A stretch of DNA of 6,508 nucleotides, from NCBI RefSeq assembly GCF_046541315.1, contig NZ_JBKHDN010000159.1:1-6508 (forward strand). Direction: 5' to 3'. This document shows positions 6,429 through 6,508 of this stretch, piece by piece; positions within the stretch are counted from its first letter, which is position 1; each line of letters opens with the position of its first letter. The translations under genes were made by a program, and so were the position numbers. The notes under the pieces were generated by a model, which was given only the letters and a program-made list of their open reading frames with translations, made no database searches and had not been told where the DNA came from. The stretch comes from Lamprobacter sp046541315 (GTDB taxonomy: Bacteria; Pseudomonadota; Gammaproteobacteria; Chromatiales; Chromatiaceae).

Positions 6429-6508
6429 ATGGACAAGTCCGCGCTTGCCTTGGAATCGCTACCAGTCGACTCTAACGCCGACCTGAAACCAACGCAACTT
6501 TTGTTCCG
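6429..6508 (+). CDS. possible start of a gene cut by the window end
   Basis: An ATG at 6429 opens a frame that stays open to the edge and reads MDKSALALESLPVDSNADLK and onward, ending QLLF. The composition looks like a natural N-terminus, and the gene would be divergent from the 62-residue orphan gene. Against it, there is no Shine-Dalgarno sequence just upstream and only 26 codons are visible. A minus-strand frame also crosses the same bases, so the orientation here is unresolved. No family can be named. Confidence 0.3.
   Translation, partial: MDKSALALESLPVDSNADLKPTQLLF

Noticed and set aside
6368..6508. A minus-strand frame from the window edge ending at TAA (6368-6370), possibly the C-terminus of an incoming gene (ends TKPQGRGAG).
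   Set aside because: Only 46 codons are visible. Its NRKETSRKETK part is produced by the DNA direct repeat, and third-position bias is no better than the opposing plus frame. It cannot be excluded without sequence beyond the edge.

Overview
The window is GC-rich, and every convincing gene prefers G or C at the third codon position. The soluble transhydrogenase SthA and the SanA-type protein are typical of Gammaproteobacteria. Together with the high GC this suggests a gammaproteobacterium, possibly a purple sulfur bacterium or other Chromatiales relative. That placement is an inference from gene families and base composition; no marker gene is present. I see no RNA genes, CRISPR array, insertion sequence or phage gene.

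Layout, left to right. (1) The 5' end of an M61-family peptidase runs leftward off the window (1-218, minus). (2) A short divergent spacer (219-356) precedes a lipoprotein of unknown function (357-986, plus) and, 28 bases later, a sanA-like gene (1015-1917, plus). (3) A 59-residue, two-helix membrane protein with a PLDc_N-type domain lies on the minus strand (1774-1953). It overlaps the last 144 bases of the sanA-like frame antisense. (4) Only 42 bases from its start, a plus-strand series begins: a diacylglycerol-kinase-like lipid kinase (1996-2949), SthA (2998-4395) and a 501-residue fusion protein (4478-5983). The fusion has an excisionase/MerR-like helix-turn-helix, a coiled coil, a plant-type [2Fe-2S] ferredoxin domain and a ferredoxin-reductase-like domain. 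(5) A convergent 62-residue orphan protein lies at 6072-6260 (minus). (6) The right edge (6261-6508) holds a leader with a perfect 14-bp palindrome, a short direct repeat and possibly the start of another plus-strand gene cut by the window end.

Two themes stand out. The SanA-like protein, the PLDc_N protein and the lipid kinase all belong to the cell envelope or membrane lipids. They are packed so that an antisense gene lies between two plus-strand genes. SthA and the fusion are both NAD(P)/flavin redox proteins. The fusion is the least ordinary gene here: a DNA-binding-like module is joined to an iron-sulfur electron-transfer module, and its flavin-binding signature is degenerate. It is the best candidate for an undescribed function, perhaps a redox-responsive regulator or an electron carrier to an unidentified partner.
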